DNA of 64,000 nt from Mesobacillus sp. AQ2. Lineage in GTDB: Bacteria; Bacillota; Bacilli; Bacillales; Cytobacillaceae. The notes beneath the pieces are model-generated. The model was not told the DNA's origin and did no database searches. It saw only the letters and a program-made list of their open reading frames with translations. The first letter of the stretch is position 1, and each line of letters begins with the position of its first letter. Location of the stretch: the NCBI RefSeq assembly GCF_030122805.1, contig NZ_CP126080.1:1555001-1619000 (forward strand). The letters are read 5' to 3'. Below, piece by piece: positions 34,570 to 43,827 of this stretch. A program made the translations under genes and the position numbers.

Positions 34570-35667
34570 ATGGAATACGGATATTTTTTCACTGGCTTTC
34601 CAGGATTCATCAGCAATCAATTGATTAGGGAAGTATTACGGAGAAATGAAGGGAAAGGGACAGTTTATGTCCTGGTATTGCCTTCTATGGCTGATAAGGC
34701 AGAGGCTGAAAGGGCTTCAATTGTTGGGGATCTTAACCTTGATGAAAGTCAATTTGAGATTATAACAGGTGACATAACGGTTTCAGGTCTGGACATAGTT
34801 CCGGAAAAGGCTGATCAACTTGAGAATACCGTCACCCATGTCTTCCACCTTGCAGCTATATATGATCTGGCAGTTCCTAAGGATATCGCTTACCGGGTGA
34901 ATGTTGAGGGGACCAGGAATGTGAATGAATGGGTGGAAAAATTAAAAAATATCCAGCGCTACACGTATTTCAGCACAGCATATGTTGCCGGTAAACGAGA
35001 GGGAATCCTTTATGAAGATGAATTAATAAAGCCACCAGGATTCAAAAACTTCTATGAGGAGACTAAATATGAAGCTGAAGTTCTGGTAGACTCGCTTAAG
35101 TCAGAGATTCCGGTCACCATTATCAGGCCGGGAATCGTTAAAGGTCATTCAAAAACAGGGGAAACCATAAAATTTGATGGACCATATTTCATCATGAATT
35201 TTATCGACCGGCTTGGCTTCATGCCTTTCTTGCCTAAGCTTGGCACGGGCGAAACAGTTGTCAATCTAGTTCCTGTGGATTATATTATTGAAGCGACCAC
35301 CTATTTAACATTTGCAGAAATCGGGTCAGGCAAAACGTATCATCTCACTGATCCGAAACCTTACAAAGTATCAGAGCTGTATGAAATGATGATGTTTGAA
35401 TTGCTGAAGAAGCAGCCAGTGGGTTCGGTGCCTTTGTCCCTGGCTAAAGCAGGGCTTCATTTCAGGGGCTTGAGAAGGTATCTTGGTGTTGAAAAGGAGG
35501 CGCTCGATTATTTTACATGGAAGGGCCGATTTGACTCTTCCCAGGCCCAGGACGACTTGAAAGACTCAGGGATCGTATGTCCGGATTTCAGGGATGGGAT
35601 TGCTGCAATGGCAGCCTTTTACCGGGAGAATAAGCATAAGCCGCATTATCAGATAAACATAATATAA
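34570..35667 (+). CDS. Extended SDR-family reductase (male-sterility/thioester-reductase-like)
   Basis: The 365-residue NAD(P)-binding protein has a slightly altered Rossmann motif (FFTGFPGFISNQLIREVL), HLAAIYDL, a catalytic YEETKYEAE segment with the YxxxK pair, and a C-terminal substrate region. It resembles the NAD-binding_4 group, which includes fatty acyl-CoA and carrier-bound thioester reductases. The aldehyde dehydrogenase gene 31 bases downstream suggests that the pair handles a fatty aldehyde or similar substrate; this is an inference. The ATG at 34570 has AGGAGG; a GTG at 34552 is upstream of that site. Confidence 0.75.
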   Translation: MEYGYFFTGFPGFISNQLIREVLRRNEGKGTVYVLVLPSMADKAEAERASIVGDLNLDESQFEIITGDITVSGLDIVPEKADQLENTVTHVFHLAAIYDLAVPKDIAYRVNVEGTRNVNEWVEKLKNIQRYTYFSTAYVAGKREGILYEDELIKPPGFKNFYEETKYEAEVLVDSLKSEIPVTIIRPGIVKGHSKTGETIKFDGPYFIMNFIDRLGFMPFLPKLGTGETVVNLVPVDYIIEATTYLTFAEIGSGKTYHLTDPKPYKVSELYEMMMFELLKKQPVGSVPLSLAKAGLHFRGLRRYLGVEKEALDYFTWKGRFDSSQAQDDLKDSGIVCPDFRDGIAAMAAFYRENKHKPHYQINII

Positions 35668-35698
35668 ATACTTGATTAGTATAGGCAGGTGAATGAGT

Positions 35699-37246
35699 AT
35701 GCATTCAGTTGAAGATGTGCGGAGAATGCCGGTTGCCGCACCGGCTACAGGAAAAATAATCGCTGAAATGGAAGAGACGCCTGTCCATGAAATGCCGTAC
35801 TTTTACGAACGGGGAAGGAAGGCCGTCGCCAGTTGGAGTACTTTGCCAATCGCCCAGCGGATCGGTTTTTTAAGAAAGCTAAAACAATTGATGGTAGATG
35901 AGATGGACGAAATTGCGCGGGTCATTTCTGATGACACAGGGAAGGTGCTCACCGAAGCTATTGTGGCTGACATTATGCCAACACTCGATGCGATCGACCA
36001 CATCATCAGGCATGCTGAAAAGGTCCTGGGCAGGCAAAAAGCAAAGACACCATTATTGCTATTCGGCAAGAAATCGTTCATCGAGTATATGCCTCGTGGG
36101 GTGGTTCTCGTAATCTCTCCATGGAATTATCCTCTTCAGCTGGCGATGGTTCCTATGATAAGCGCGTTGGCAGGAGGGAACTCTGTTATTTTGAAACCCT
36201 CAGAGGTAACCCCGCTAGTCGGAAAATGTATCGAAGACCTGTTCAAGCGTTCGGGATTCCCTGATGGCACAATACAGGTTGCCCACGGAGGAAAAGAAGT
36301 GGGCGCCGCTTTCACTGCTGGCAAGCCGGATTATATCTTTTTCACGGGCTCTGTACGCACCGGAAAGATCATTCAGCAGCAGGCAGCTAAGGATTTAATT
36401 CCGACTACCCTGGAACTTGGGGGGAAAGACCCGATGGTTGTATTCGGGGATGCCAACCTGGATCGGGCAGCGAAGGCTGCTGTCTGGGGTGCTTTTACTA
36501 ATAGCGGCCAGGTTTGTATGAGCGCTGAGCGTCTATATGTTGAACGGACAGTTTATGGGGAATTTCTTGAGAAATTGAAAGGTGAAGTCCATTCACTGAG
36601 ACAGGGTGATGGCATCGATGATGATGTAGGTTCCATGACTTTTCCAGCCCAGAAGAACGTGGTGAAGGAGCAGCTGGATGAAGCACTTCTGCGCGGAGCT
36701 AAATTGGCTACTGGACTTAAACCGGAAGATTGGAAGGAAGGCATGTTCCTGCCGCCAACTGTCGTGACGGATGTTGAACAGGATATGAAGATCATTCAGG
36801 AGGAGACATTCGGCCCCTTGCTTCCTGTGGTCCCGTTCGATACGGAAGGAGAGGCGATTGCCTATGCTAATGGCACTGCTTTTGGGTTAAATGCGAGTGT
36901 ATGGACAAAGGATAAGGAAAAAGCGCGCCGTGTTGCGTCCCGGCTGGTGTCCGGCGCTGTCGTCATCAATGACGTCATTATCACCGTAGCCAATCATGGT
37001 CTCCCGTTCGGAGGTGCAAAGGAAAGTGGCATTGGGCGATACCATTCTGAAGCAGGGTTGAGGATCTTTTGCCATGAAAAAGCGATCATGGAAGACCAGG
37101 GACTCATGAAATCAGAGATTCAATGGTATCCTTATAAAGGAAAGTATCCTTTATTCCTAAACTTGTTCAAGAGCTATTTTTCCGAAAAAAGAGATTGGGT
37201 CAACTTTGCAAAGAACTATCTCTCACTATTAAGAAGCAATAAATAA
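35699..37246 (+). CDS. Aldehyde dehydrogenase family protein
   Basis: The 515-residue NAD(P)-dependent enzyme oxidises an aldehyde to the acid. Seen are the NAD-binding SPWNYPLQLAMVPMISALA and GSVRTG, the general-base Glu in LELGGKDPM, and the nucleophile Cys in NSGQVCMSAER. The C-terminal tail (about 40 residues beyond the core, KSYFSEKRDWVNFAKNYLSL) is longer than in typical class-1 enzymes and may bind membranes. Two ATGs, 35693 and 35699, are possible; AGGTG spacing favours the second. It is co-transcribed with the SDR gene. Confidence 0.88.
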   Translation: MHSVEDVRRMPVAAPATGKIIAEMEETPVHEMPYFYERGRKAVASWSTLPIAQRIGFLRKLKQLMVDEMDEIARVISDDTGKVLTEAIVADIMPTLDAIDHIIRHAEKVLGRQKAKTPLLLFGKKSFIEYMPRGVVLVISPWNYPLQLAMVPMISALAGGNSVILKPSEVTPLVGKCIEDLFKRSGFPDGTIQVAHGGKEVGAAFTAGKPDYIFFTGSVRTGKIIQQQAAKDLIPTTLELGGKDPMVVFGDANLDRAAKAAVWGAFTNSGQVCMSAERLYVERTVYGEFLEKLKGEVHSLRQGDGIDDDVGSMTFPAQKNVVKEQLDEALLRGAKLATGLKPEDWKEGMFLPPTVVTDVEQDMKIIQEETFGPLLPVVPFDTEGEAIAYANGTAFGLNASVWTKDKEKARRVASRLVSGAVVINDVIITVANHGLPFGGAKESGIGRYHSEAGLRIFCHEKAIMEDQGLMKSEIQWYPYKGKYPLFLNLFKSYFSEKRDWVNFAKNYLSLLRSNK

Positions 37247-37250
37247 ATGT

Positions 37251-37285
37251 TTAGCCGTTCCTTATCCAGGGACGGTTTTTATTTT
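37251..37285 (+). terminator. Terminator after the aldehyde dehydrogenase gene
   Basis: CCGTTCC and GGGACGG pair (one mismatch-like position) and are followed by T5. Confidence 0.75.
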
Positions 37286-37498
37286 TGTTTGCTATAGTGG
37301 AGATTTTATATGGATTAACGGGTATTTAAGATTATTTCTTAACAATTATCTGGAAAAATGATAATTCAAGGCACAATTTGGACAATCTAAAACAAGTAGA
37401 AGAACGAAAAGGATAAAAAAGACCCAATTCGAAATTGAAGGAATTTGGGCAATCATATATTGAAAGTCCAATAAATTGTTTAAAGGATGAAACCTGTC

Positions 37499-37972
37499 GT
37501 GGCGATAAAAAAGAAATTAACCAAACTAGAAGCGGTAATGTGGAGCATCGCACTGCCTGGATTTGCCCAATTGCTGACGGGCAATCTTGTGAAGGGCATA
37601 TTATTTGTCTTACTAGAGTTCCTTGTTAACGTGCAAAGTAATTTTAACAAAGGAATAATGTACAGCTTTCTTGGTGAAACGGGAATGGCCATGCAGGTTA
37701 TGGATTATCAGTGGCTGATGTTTTACCCCTGTCTATATATGTTCGCCATGTGGGATGCATACAGGAGCGTGATGCCGGAAGATGAAAAAATCACGTTTTT
37801 GCCTTTCGTTTTTTCGGCCTACTTTGTGACTGTTGGTTTGATGATCTCACCCAAGATCAACATTCTTGGTATCTTTCCCGGTCCTGTGTTTTTGCCGATG
37901 ATGTTCGTCATTCCTGGTGTACTGGTCGGTTTAATGATCAGGAAACTGATTTTAAGGTTCTATAGCGAATAA
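37499..37972 (+). CDS. Integral membrane protein of unknown function
   Basis: The product, about 157 residues, is strongly hydrophobic with four likely helices. It has the small-membrane-protein pattern LPGFAQLLTGNLVKGILFVLLE, recalling TM2/DUF5683-like proteins. The start is unclear: an ATG at 37487 abuts AAAGG, so I favour the GTG at 37499. No function can be given. Confidence 0.6.
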   Translation: MAIKKKLTKLEAVMWSIALPGFAQLLTGNLVKGILFVLLEFLVNVQSNFNKGIMYSFLGETGMAMQVMDYQWLMFYPCLYMFAMWDAYRSVMPEDEKITFLPFVFSAYFVTVGLMISPKINILGIFPGPVFLPMMFVIPGVLVGLMIRKLILRFYSE

Positions 37973-38033
37973 ACCATCTACATACTAATCCTGCCCGGTT
38001 TTTAAAAAATCAATGATAAAACAATGAAGGGAT

Positions 38034-38072
38034 AATTCCGGTCGATTACAGGCTGGAATTTTTTATTTTTTT
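38034..38072 (+). terminator. Terminator after the membrane protein gene
   Basis: AATTCC and GGAATT pair around a 15-base loop, then a long T-rich stretch follows. Confidence 0.6.
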
Positions 38073-38160
38073 TATAAAACCCCCATAACCCCCCAAGTGC
38101 AAACGTAACCATTTAGTGATTAAAGCGGCCGCTCTTAAAAACACATGAGGTGAACAGAGA

Positions 38161-39348
38161 ATGAAAAAACTATCTAACCAAGAGATGAAGAAAATCGCAA
38201 AGAGTACTCTAGCTTTAGTGCTTGCTGGAACGTTCACTTTTTCTCCAATTGCAATGGCAGAAGAAAACCATTCTGAGCTTGAGCCAGTAGAACTGCAAAA
38301 TATCAGCCCGGAAGAAATTGAAGATGCAAAATCTCAGGTAGAAGAATTAGAAGAAATCAATCCAACGTTGATTCCTGGGGACTTCTTCTACTTTACCAAA
38401 ATAGTCTTGGAGAAAATCAGGCTTGCTTTTACATTTGATCAGGCTGAAGAAGCAGAATTGCTCGCTACATATGCATCTGAACGCCTAGCTGAGGCTAGTG
38501 CATTGTTCGCAGAAGGAAAAGAAGAAGAAGCGCTTAAAGTGATTGAAGCGGCAGTTCAATATATGGAAACCTCTCAGGACATCGTTGACGAGGAAACCTC
38601 AACAGAAGAAGAAATAGCTGCTGAAGACGGCAAAGTTTCTGAAGAAGATGGTGAAGGTACAGAAGCTGAGTCTGCTGAAGAAGGGGAACCAGCTGACGAT
38701 TCGGATGCTGTTGAGCAAACTGAAGAAGAGACAGACGAAGCCACTGAAGAAGAAGCGGTTGAAAATGAAGGCGAAGAAGCTGTAAGTGTAGATCCTTTTG
38801 AGGAAATCGAAGGAATGCTAAGGCAGAATATCATTGCATTAAAAGCGGCTATGGAACATGTCGGCAATGAAAATGCAAAAGCACAGCTTCAAAAGAATAT
38901 TGATAAGACATACGCCAAGATGGCAAAGAAATTGGCTAAAATAGAAGAAAAGTATGGTGAGAAACCAGCAGAGGAAGAAGAAACTGCTGAACCTGTTGAA
39001 TTAGAACCAGTGGTTGAGCCAGACCTCCTGCCTGCAGATGAAACACCTGAGATTGAAGATGAAGCGGCAAATTCTGAAGAGACAATGCCTGTGGATGATG
39101 ATTCAGTAGTCGCTGCTCCTGTAAAGGCGGAAAAAGAAAAAGCCAAGCAAGAGCGTAAAGCTGAAAAGGCTGCTGTGAAACAAGAGCGTAAAGAAGCGAA
39201 GCAGCAGGTGAAAGAAGAAAAGCGTCAGGCAAAGCAAGTTAAGAAAGAAGAAAAGCACCAGGCTAAACAAGGGAAGAAAGAAGAAAAGAAACCACAAAAC
39301 AAAGCACAACACGGCAATGGCCACGGAAAAGGGAACGACAAAAATTAA
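38161..39348 (+). CDS. Secreted DUF5667-domain protein with acidic middle and basic tail
   Basis: The 395-residue exported protein has a signal peptide (cleavage after PIAMA, about residue 33). A DUF5667-like helical domain follows (PGDFFYFTKIVLEKIRLAFT, then AELLATYASERLAEASALFA). Next are a Glu-rich linker, a second helical segment (LRQNIIALKAAMEHVGNENA), another acidic stretch and a Lys-rich C-terminus ending in GNGHGKGNDKN. The charge asymmetry suggests binding to the wall or another polyanion. It directly precedes sigI-rsgI. Two ACCCCC motifs at 38079 and 38088 recall SigI -35 elements, but I cannot confirm a -10. Confidence 0.75.
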   Translation: MKKLSNQEMKKIAKSTLALVLAGTFTFSPIAMAEENHSELEPVELQNISPEEIEDAKSQVEELEEINPTLIPGDFFYFTKIVLEKIRLAFTFDQAEEAELLATYASERLAEASALFAEGKEEEALKVIEAAVQYMETSQDIVDEETSTEEEIAAEDGKVSEEDGEGTEAESAEEGEPADDSDAVEQTEEETDEATEEEAVENEGEEAVSVDPFEEIEGMLRQNIIALKAAMEHVGNENAKAQLQKNIDKTYAKMAKKLAKIEEKYGEKPAEEEETAEPVELEPVVEPDLLPADETPEIEDEAANSEETMPVDDDSVVAAPVKAEKEKAKQERKAEKAAVKQERKEAKQQVKEEKRQAKQVKKEEKHQAKQGKKEEKKPQNKAQHGNGHGKGNDKN

Positions 39349-39371
39349 TATCGTTTTGAACAATAGACTCG

Positions 39372-39402
39372 AAAAGATAGCCAGTAACGGCTATCTTTTC
39401 CC
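39372..39402 (+). terminator. Terminator between the DUF5667 gene and sigI
   Basis: AAAAGATAGCC and GGCTATCTTTT pair around 6 bases. Confidence 0.85.
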
Positions 39403-39458
39403 TGCCTAACCACAATAGAGAAATTGACAGATATGATATAATGTGTGGAGGAAAAGAG

Positions 39459-40214
39459 GTGAGGCTATTGCTAAGTTTATTGTTCATGGCAAAGAAAAAG
39501 CGCAGGCCGCTGGAAGAAACCGTTGAGAAAATCCACCAGGGGGATGCTGCACTTAGAGAAGAATTAATTGATTCTTACAAACCTTTTATTGCCAAGACTG
39601 TTTCGTCTGTCTGCAAGAGGTACATACATGAGTCTGACGATGAATTTAGCATTGGCCTCATCGCCTTTAATGAGGCAATCCAGAAATATTCATCCGAAAA
39701 AGGGAATTCCTTGTTAAGTTTTGCAGAAGTAATGATCAAGCGTAGGGTAATTGATTATATCCGCCAGCAGAGCAGGAATCAAAACCTGAGCTTTAATATC
39801 GCTAATGACCCAAATGAGGAAGAGCAGCATCGGTCAACACTTGAAGATGAACTTTCACTTGATGAGTTCCGTAAAAAGACAGAACAGGAACTGAGAAGAG
39901 AAGAAATCATCCAATTCCAAACGATATTATCTGAATTTGATTTGTCATTCCAGGACTTACTGGTGCAATCACCAAAGCATGCTGATGCCCGGAAAAATGC
40001 CATGCTCGTCGCGAAGGCGATGGTAGAAAATGAAGAATTGAAGGGCTTGCTGCTTGAGAAAAAACGATTGCCAATCAAGCAACTGGAAGAAATGGTCAAA
40101 GTCAGCAGAAAAACTATAGAGAGAAACAGAAAATATATTATTGCAATTGCACTTATTTTAATTGGGGATTATGTGTTTTTAAAGGATTATATTAAAGGGG
40201 TGTTGGAGACATGA
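39459..40214 (+). CDS. sigI: RNA polymerase sigma factor SigI
   Basis: The 251-residue sigma factor matches B. subtilis SigI in length and motifs (ELIDSYKPFIAKTVSSVCKR, DDEFSIGLIAFNEAIQKYSS, VSRKTIERNRKYIIAIALIL). SigI responds to heat and cell wall stress. The GTG at 39459 follows GGAGG by 7 bases and gives the family N-terminus (then RLLLSLLF); an ATG at 39441 lies upstream of that site. The stop overlaps the rsgI start (ATGA). Confidence 0.93.
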   Translation: MRLLLSLLFMAKKKRRPLEETVEKIHQGDAALREELIDSYKPFIAKTVSSVCKRYIHESDDEFSIGLIAFNEAIQKYSSEKGNSLLSFAEVMIKRRVIDYIRQQSRNQNLSFNIANDPNEEEQHRSTLEDELSLDEFRKKTEQELRREEIIQFQTILSEFDLSFQDLLVQSPKHADARKNAMLVAKAMVENEELKGLLLEKKRLPIKQLEEMVKVSRKTIERNRKYIIAIALILIGDYVFLKDYIKGVLET

Positions 40215-41290
40215 GAAAAGGAGTAATCCTTGAAATCAATGAGCTATACCTAACATTGTTGACCCCCGAAGGCGAGTTTTTGCGCGCCCGAAAGCTTCAG
40301 CAAGACTATCAGGTTGGAGAAGAAATTCACTTTTTTCCAGAATCGGAAACAGTAAAGAGAAAAAAGTTCGACGTTTCAGTTTTAACTAGTCTTAAGGCAA
40401 GGTCAATTATGCTGGCTGCAGCGCTTATGCTCGTTATGGCCGCGATCCTGCCGGTATACCAGGACGGACAGGTATACGCATATATGTCCATAGATGTGAA
40501 CCCGAGCATTGAATTGGCGGTCAATGATGATTTGAAGGTTCTTCAAATGAAAGGGTACAATCCTGAGGGGAAAGAAATTATCACAGAAATTGAGGGCTGG
40601 AAGAAGAAAGATGCCGCCCTTGTTGCAGAGATGATCCTTGATAAAATCGAAGCCCAGGGATATTTCAACAATAAGAATGAAGTCGTCATTGCTACTGTCC
40701 ATAATACAAAGGCAAGAAAATCAGTGGACCAGAAATTGGAACAAAAAATTGCTGAAATTAAGAAGACAACAACTGATGAAGACCTGAACCTTAAGTTAAT
40801 GGAAGCAACAAATGAAGACAGGGAGAAGGCTGTTAAGCAGGGTGTTACAACTGGTGTGTATAAAGAGAAGCAAAAATCTGCTGCACCGAATCCTGCTGCA
40901 AAGCCGGTTGAAAAAGAAAAGAAAGCCGAGCCGAAGAAAGAGAAGAAGGAGCCAGTCCAACAGCCTGTAAGGCAGGAACCGGAGCCGGAGCAAAAAAAGA
41001 AGGAAGCACCCGGCCAGGTAAAGAAAGAAAAGCCGGAGCCTCCAAAAGGCAATTCAAATTCAGAACCGCGAAGGAATCCAGCTCCTGATATAAAGAATGA
41101 GAAAAATAATGCCGTATTGAACAGCAATAGCCACTCAAATAACAATCATGCTAATAATGGGAGAACTAAGCCTGATCAAAGCGGACAAACTTACAAACAA
41201 GAAAAAAAAACGAACAAGAATCAAAACCACAATAATGGCCGAAGAGGAAACGCAGGGAACACCACAAAAGACAACTCAGGCAAAAAATAG
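40211..41290 (+). CDS. rsgI: Anti-sigma-I factor RsgI
   Basis: The 359-residue membrane protein holds SigI inactive. It has the RsgI N-terminal domain (residues 1-60), a membrane helix (about 63-82) and an extracellular region starting with YMSIDVNPSIELAVN, whose Asn-Pro bond matches the known autocleavage site of RsgI proteins. After about residue 215 the chain is low-complexity, rich in Lys/Pro/Glu and then Asn/Gly/Lys, and may contact the wall. It is translationally coupled to sigI. Confidence 0.93.
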   Translation: MRKGVILEINELYLTLLTPEGEFLRARKLQQDYQVGEEIHFFPESETVKRKKFDVSVLTSLKARSIMLAAALMLVMAAILPVYQDGQVYAYMSIDVNPSIELAVNDDLKVLQMKGYNPEGKEIITEIEGWKKKDAALVAEMILDKIEAQGYFNNKNEVVIATVHNTKARKSVDQKLEQKIAEIKKTTTDEDLNLKLMEATNEDREKAVKQGVTTGVYKEKQKSAAPNPAAKPVEKEKKAEPKKEKKEPVQQPVRQEPEPEQKKKEAPGQVKKEKPEPPKGNSNSEPRRNPAPDIKNEKNNAVLNSNSHSNNNHANNGRTKPDQSGQTYKQEKKTNKNQNHNNGRRGNAGNTTKDNSGKK

Positions 41291-41295
41291 AGAAT

Positions 41296-41328
41296 TTTAA
41301 AAGTCCGGAACATGATTCCGGACTTTTT
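41296..41328 (+). terminator. Terminator after rsgI
   Basis: AAAAGTCCGGAA and TTCCGGACTTTT form a 12-base stem around 5 bases. Confidence 0.93.
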
Positions 41329-41381
41329 CCATGTCAATATTCAGTTTTAGCCAAGATGATATTGCTGAGGAATTGATTGAT

Positions 41382-41582
41382 TTATTCTTGTCTTTGTCCA
41401 GAAAGCTGGGCCTGAGCCTGCTGAACTAAACGCTTGGTGATTTCTCCTCCAACTGAACCATTCGCTCTTGAAACAGTATCAGAACCGAGGCTTACACCGA
41501 ATTCCTGTGCAATCTCATATTTAACCTGGTCCATAAATTGTTCCACACCAGGCACAAGCAATTTATTTGAATTTCGAGCCAT
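41382..41582 (-). CDS. Alpha/beta-type small acid-soluble spore protein
   Basis: The 66-residue DNA-binding spore protein protects spore DNA. The family signatures are clear: [23 protein letters not shown], containing the GPR protease cleavage region (YEIAQEFGV), and [19 protein letters not shown]. The ATG at 41582 follows AAGGAGATG; upstream in-frame sequence is not part of the family. A perfect 9-base hairpin lies in its leader (41605-41627). Confidence 0.95.
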   Translation of the reverse strand: MARNSNKLLVPGVEQFMDQVKYEIAQEFGVSLGSDTVSRANGSVGGEITKRLVQQAQAQLSGQRQE

Positions 41583-41604
41583 GCCGTCATCTCCTTTGAG
41601 TCGA

Positions 41605-41627
41605 TTACAGAGATCATTTCTCTGTAA
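41605..41627. other. Perfect hairpin in the SASP leader
   Basis: TTACAGAGA and TCTCTGTAA are separated by 5 bases. It lies 23 bases before the SASP start codon and has no T run. Confidence 0.55.
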
Positions 41628-41793
41628 CGATAGTTTTGTCAATCCTGGTGAGAACATGAATGGTAACTTTTAATATTTTGGATAAAGTTTTCCGGAAATG
41701 TACAATATCAAGGTAACTGCAGAAAACACTTTATTAATCAATTGGTTTTCTTTATCATAGATAATAATGAATTAGGCCAGAAAGGATTCAATC

Positions 41794-43149
41794 ATGTGGA
41801 CTAATATTAGAAGAAGATTAGACAAATTAGCTCCGGCACAAATCATTGTGGCGTATTATTTAATTGCGGTAATTGTCTCAATGATTCTATTGAGCTTGCC
41901 AGTTGCCATACAGCCCGGTGCAAAATGGACTTTTATGGACGCTTTGTTCACTGCAGCAAGTGCTGTCAGTGTCACAGGGCTTTCGGTTGTCATACTTCAC
42001 GACACCTTCACTGTTACAGGAATCTTTATCCTTATGTTTGTGCTACAGTTTGGCGGTATAGGCGTCATGGCGCTTGGCACCTTTTTCTGGCTGATCATCA
42101 GGAAGAAAATTGGCTTGAAAGAACGCAGGCTGATTATGATGGATCAGAACCAGACCAGTATGTCCGGACTAGTAAAAATGCTGAAGGATATTCTGGTCAT
42201 TATTGTCATTATCGAGTTAGTCGGTGCATTATTGTTAGGGTTGTATTTTCTTCAATACTTCCCAACATGGCAGGAAGCTTTTCTCCACGGTTTGTTTGCA
42301 TCCGTAAGTGCTACAACCAATGCAGGTTTCGATATTACAGGAGCCTCTTTGATTCCGTACGCCCAGGATTATTTTGTGGTGATAATCAATATTCTCTTGA
42401 TTACACTAGGGGCAATTGGTTTCCCTGTGCTGATAGAATTGAAAAGTTTTCTTTTCAGGAGAAAAAAGAGTACACCATTTCATTTTTCACTTTTCCTGAA
42501 GATCACTACACTGACGTTTCTCATTCTCTTGATTTTCGGAACAATCGCTATTTGGGGTCTGGAATTCAACCATTTCTTCTCAGATAAGTCTTGGCTTGAT
42601 TCGTTCTTTTATGCATTTTTTCAATCGGCGACAACAAGAAGTGGCGGTATGGCGACTATGGATGTCAATGATTTTACAGACCCGACACTATTCCTGATGG
42701 CAGCCCTGATGTTTATAGGTGCTTCACCAAGCTCTGTTGGCGGTGGAATCCGTACGACTACTTTTGCACTGAACCTCTTGTTCCTTTATCATTTTGCCCG
42801 AGGAAGAAGAGCAATCAAGATCTTCAACAGGGAACTGCACCAGGATGATATTATCAAATCCCTGGTTGTTTCAATTATGGCAGTCATGATTTGTTTTCTT
42901 GCTGTCATTATCATGATGGTGACAGAGGACCATGAATTGCTGGCGATTATCTTTGAAGTAGCATCAGCATTTGGGACCACAGGATTATCGATGGGAATCA
43001 CACCTGATCTCTCAAATATCGGCAAATTGATTCTGATCATCCTGATGTTCATCGGAAGAGTAGGAGTCATTTCCTTCCTGCTGATTATCGGCGGCAAAAC
43101 GACCAAGGAAAGCATCGGTTATCCTAAGGAACGTGTGATTATTGGATAA
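41794..43149 (+). CDS. ktrD: Potassium uptake channel subunit KtrD (TrkH/KtrB family)
   Basis: The 451-residue membrane protein forms the K+/Na+ pathway of a Ktr system, working with a cytoplasmic RCK subunit (KtrC) encoded elsewhere. Four pore loops with the filter glycines are seen (AVSVTGLSV, SATTNAGFD, ATTRSGGMA, AFGTTGLSM). The length and sequence fit KtrD (449 residues in B. subtilis). The start follows AGAAAGG. KtrB is the alternative name. Confidence 0.88.
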   Translation: MWTNIRRRLDKLAPAQIIVAYYLIAVIVSMILLSLPVAIQPGAKWTFMDALFTAASAVSVTGLSVVILHDTFTVTGIFILMFVLQFGGIGVMALGTFFWLIIRKKIGLKERRLIMMDQNQTSMSGLVKMLKDILVIIVIIELVGALLLGLYFLQYFPTWQEAFLHGLFASVSATTNAGFDITGASLIPYAQDYFVVIINILLITLGAIGFPVLIELKSFLFRRKKSTPFHFSLFLKITTLTFLILLIFGTIAIWGLEFNHFFSDKSWLDSFFYAFFQSATTRSGGMATMDVNDFTDPTLFLMAALMFIGASPSSVGGGIRTTTFALNLLFLYHFARGRRAIKIFNRELHQDDIIKSLVVSIMAVMICFLAVIIMMVTEDHELLAIIFEVASAFGTTGLSMGITPDLSNIGKLILIILMFIGRVGVISFLLIIGGKTTKESIGYPKERVIIG

Positions 43150-43151
43150 AT

Positions 43152-43185
43152 GTAAAAATCCGGGAGAATTCCCGGATTTTTTTAA
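43152..43185. terminator. Terminator between ktrD and the DUF3905 gene
   Basis: AAAATCCGGGA and TCCCGGATTTT pair around a short loop and serve convergent genes. Confidence 0.88.
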
Positions 43186-43529
43186 TCTTGTCCCTTGCTA
43201 ACATCTTTTGTTGGATGCATGAATGGATAGCCCTGTGGTTTTCTCTTTTCCTCGAGAAGCTCCCTGTTTTCTGCTGTGTTCCAGCCAATGTCATTGGTAG
43301 GATGGACCCATTCGTCGCCAGCCATGACGGCCGGATCCGTCTCATCCGACCAATTTTCCAGCGGTGAATCCTCAGAAGCGTAAAGACTGTCTCCGATAAT
43401 GACACCGTGCTCATTCTTAAATGGTGCTTTCATTTCTATCCCGGTATCCTTGAAGCTTGGAGCGTTGATTTGATGGGGCAATGTTTCCTCAATATCCATT
43501 GGTTTCAGCTCAGGATCTTTTTTCGCCAT
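43182..43529 (-). CDS. DUF3905-like protein
   Basis: The 115-residue polar protein has the region EWVHPTNDIGWNTAENRELL that I associate with DUF3905 of spore-forming bacilli. The role is unknown. It starts at an ATG behind AAAGGAGGAG. Confidence 0.7.
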   Translation of the reverse strand: MAKKDPELKPMDIEETLPHQINAPSFKDTGIEMKAPFKNEHGVIIGDSLYASEDSPLENWSDETDPAVMAGDEWVHPTNDIGWNTAENRELLEEKRKPQGYPFMHPTKDVSKGQD

Positions 43530-43665
43530 TTCTGCTCCTCCTTTTTGAGTTTATCTTTTGTTGTATGCCGCTTTTTATAAGACAGTTCCGTTTGTAAAAT
43601 AAGGTAATCAAAACTGTACATAGCAAATCACCGATTGAAAAAAATAAAGGATGGAGGTGTTCAGA

Positions 43666-43827
43666 ATGGCTAAACGGAAGGCAGAAAGAAATGCAGTGGC
43701 TAAATATACAAACACGCCTAAGAAAAATCTTCAGGAAAGTGAATTTTCTGCTGAATTTGCTCATGGTGAAGATCCGGGGAAATTTGCGAACAGGAATTCA
43801 AAGCAGGGCAGGAAAGGAAGAGCATGA
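43666..43827 (+). CDS. SASP-like small protein 1 (53 residues)
   Basis: The basic product MAKRKAERNAVAKYTNTPKK continues with ESEFSAEFAHGEDPGKF and a Lys/Arg-rich end. The EF-x2-EF pattern recalls gamma-type small acid-soluble spore proteins (FGTEFA). It has a strong GGAGGTG site and overlaps the next gene by 4 bases. A spore role is an inference. Confidence 0.7.
   Translation: MAKRKAERNAVAKYTNTPKKNLQESEFSAEFAHGEDPGKFANRNSKQGRKGRA

Noticed and set aside
39437..39442. TATAAT before sigI as a -10 box
   Set aside because: TTGACA is only 7 bases upstream of it, and the implied start would fall inside the sigI ribosome binding site.
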